64,000 bases of DNA, from the NCBI RefSeq assembly GCF_018278905.1, contig NZ_CP046600.1:558001-622000 (forward strand), written 5' to 3'. Shown here piece after piece: positions 63,719 through 64,000 of this stretch (position 1 is the first letter of the stretch; each line of letters opens with the position of its first letter). Below the pieces are notes generated by a model. The model was not told where the DNA came from. It saw only the letters and a list, made by a program, of their open reading frames with translations, and ran no database searches. The position numbers were made by a program, and so were the translations under genes. The DNA comes from Mycobacterium spongiae (lineage in GTDB: Bacteria > Actinomycetota > Actinomycetes > Mycobacteriales > Mycobacteriaceae).

Positions 63719-64000
63719 TCAGGATGCGACCGCGCTCTCGCGGACCCATGCCAGGACACCCACAAGCACTGCGTCTCCGGTCAGTGGGGTGGTGCTGGGG
63801 TCGCTGATGATGTCGAGCGTGTCGTCGTGCAGGGCGAAGTTGCGGGCTTGGTCGGTGCCGACCCAAGGGTGGTACCACGCGACGTCGACGGTAGTGATGA
63901 ATCGGTTGGGCGGCTCCAGGCGGTAGTGCCCTGAGTAGGCGACCATCTGTCGAAGCGCGTGCGCCTCTGTACCGTCTGGGCTTGGCGGTTGCTGTCCGTC
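63719..64000 (-). CDS. lipocalin-like domain protein, 5' part outside the window
   Basis: The frame is open from the right window edge to a stop at 63719 and reads DGTEAHALRQMVAYSGHYRL then TTVDVAWYHPWVGTDQARNF and SDPSTTPLTGDAVLVGVLAW. The pattern AYSGxY...HxVxxxxxPxWVGxxQxR is that of the Lipocalin_5 family, small ligand-binding proteins. At least 93 C-terminal residues are present; the start lies beyond 64000. An internal ATG at 63946 is not the real start. Confidence 0.7.
   Translation of the reverse strand, partial: DGQQPPSPDGTEAHALRQMVAYSGHYRLEPPNRFITTVDVAWYHPWVGTDQARNFALHDDTLDIISDPSTTPLTGDAVLVGVLAWVRESAVAS

Noticed and set aside
63452..63934. 160-aa plus-strand frame near the right edge
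   Set aside because: It runs opposite the lipocalin-like gene, which has clear family motifs; its own translation has no recognisable domain.

Overview
The window looks like chromosome of a slow-growing Mycobacterium related to, but not inside, the M. tuberculosis complex. It is GC-rich, has many GTG/TTG starts, carries two PE_PGRS genes, a DUF222/HNH (13E12-type) gene, an MmpL transporter and a mycobacterial trehalose sulfotransferase. Much of the gene order follows the H37Rv stretch from about Rv0294 (tam) to Rv0346c (ansP2). Rv equivalences here come from memory of gene order, product and length, not from a search.

Layout. (1) 200-4423: tam, then a minus-strand run stf0 - sulfatase - bluB-like - Rv0307c-like. 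(2) 4481-9821: PAP2 phosphatase, two tandem PE_PGRS genes, an exported L,D-transpeptidase-like protein and a SnoaL-like protein. (3) 9868-16145: an Rv0311-Rv0314c-like block with an Hsp70/actin-fold protein carrying a Pro/Thr tail, a DUF7159-like membrane protein and a DUF3060-like membrane protein. (4) 16192-21244: a 19-bp tandem repeat, a quinone oxidoreductase, a secreted GH16 glucanase, an MFS transporter, a tandem muconolactone-isomerase-like protein and glpQ2. (5) 21402-25865: an accessory block (FMN reductase-like, MmpL, SnoaL-like, SRPBCC) between glpQ2 and tRNA-Gly. (6) 25924-35091: tRNA-Gly(CCC), ZIP-like metal transporter, pcp, 13E12 protein, luciferase-like monooxygenase, exported protein, dcd, udgA, cyp135A1-like and a divergent TetR gene with a clear operator between them. 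(7) 35240-46241: a gene remnant, a nucleoside-phosphorylase-like gene, a complete narGHJI operon, and an SsuD-like monooxygenase plus MHS transporter pair. (8) 46323-52696: Rv0332/Rv0333-like genes, rmlA, an aminotransferase and the large Fe-S membrane protein Rv0338c. (9) 52920-57472: a four-gene catabolic operon (MHS transporter, ThDP decarboxylase, carboxymuconolactone decarboxylase, enoyl-CoA hydratase). (10) 57608-64000: a second Hsp70-like module with a Pro/Thr membrane protein and LpqJ-like lipoprotein, an ODP-type metallo-beta-lactamase protein, ansP2 and a truncated lipocalin-like gene at the right edge.

How the parts work together. The conserved backbone serves cell-envelope and nucleotide metabolism (sulfotrehalose start, dTDP-rhamnose, UDP-glucuronate, dUTP control) and electron transfer (Rv0338c). 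Inserted between backbone genes are accessory cassettes: the respiratory nitrate reductase with its chaperone, the SsuD/MHS pair, the MHS/ThDP/CMD/ECH operon, and the MmpL cassette. The most unusual features are the nar operon at this locus with repeated TTTTCGGTC-type motifs upstream, the uncharacterised four-gene catabolic operon, and two copies of the Hsp70-like/Pro-Thr membrane-protein module.
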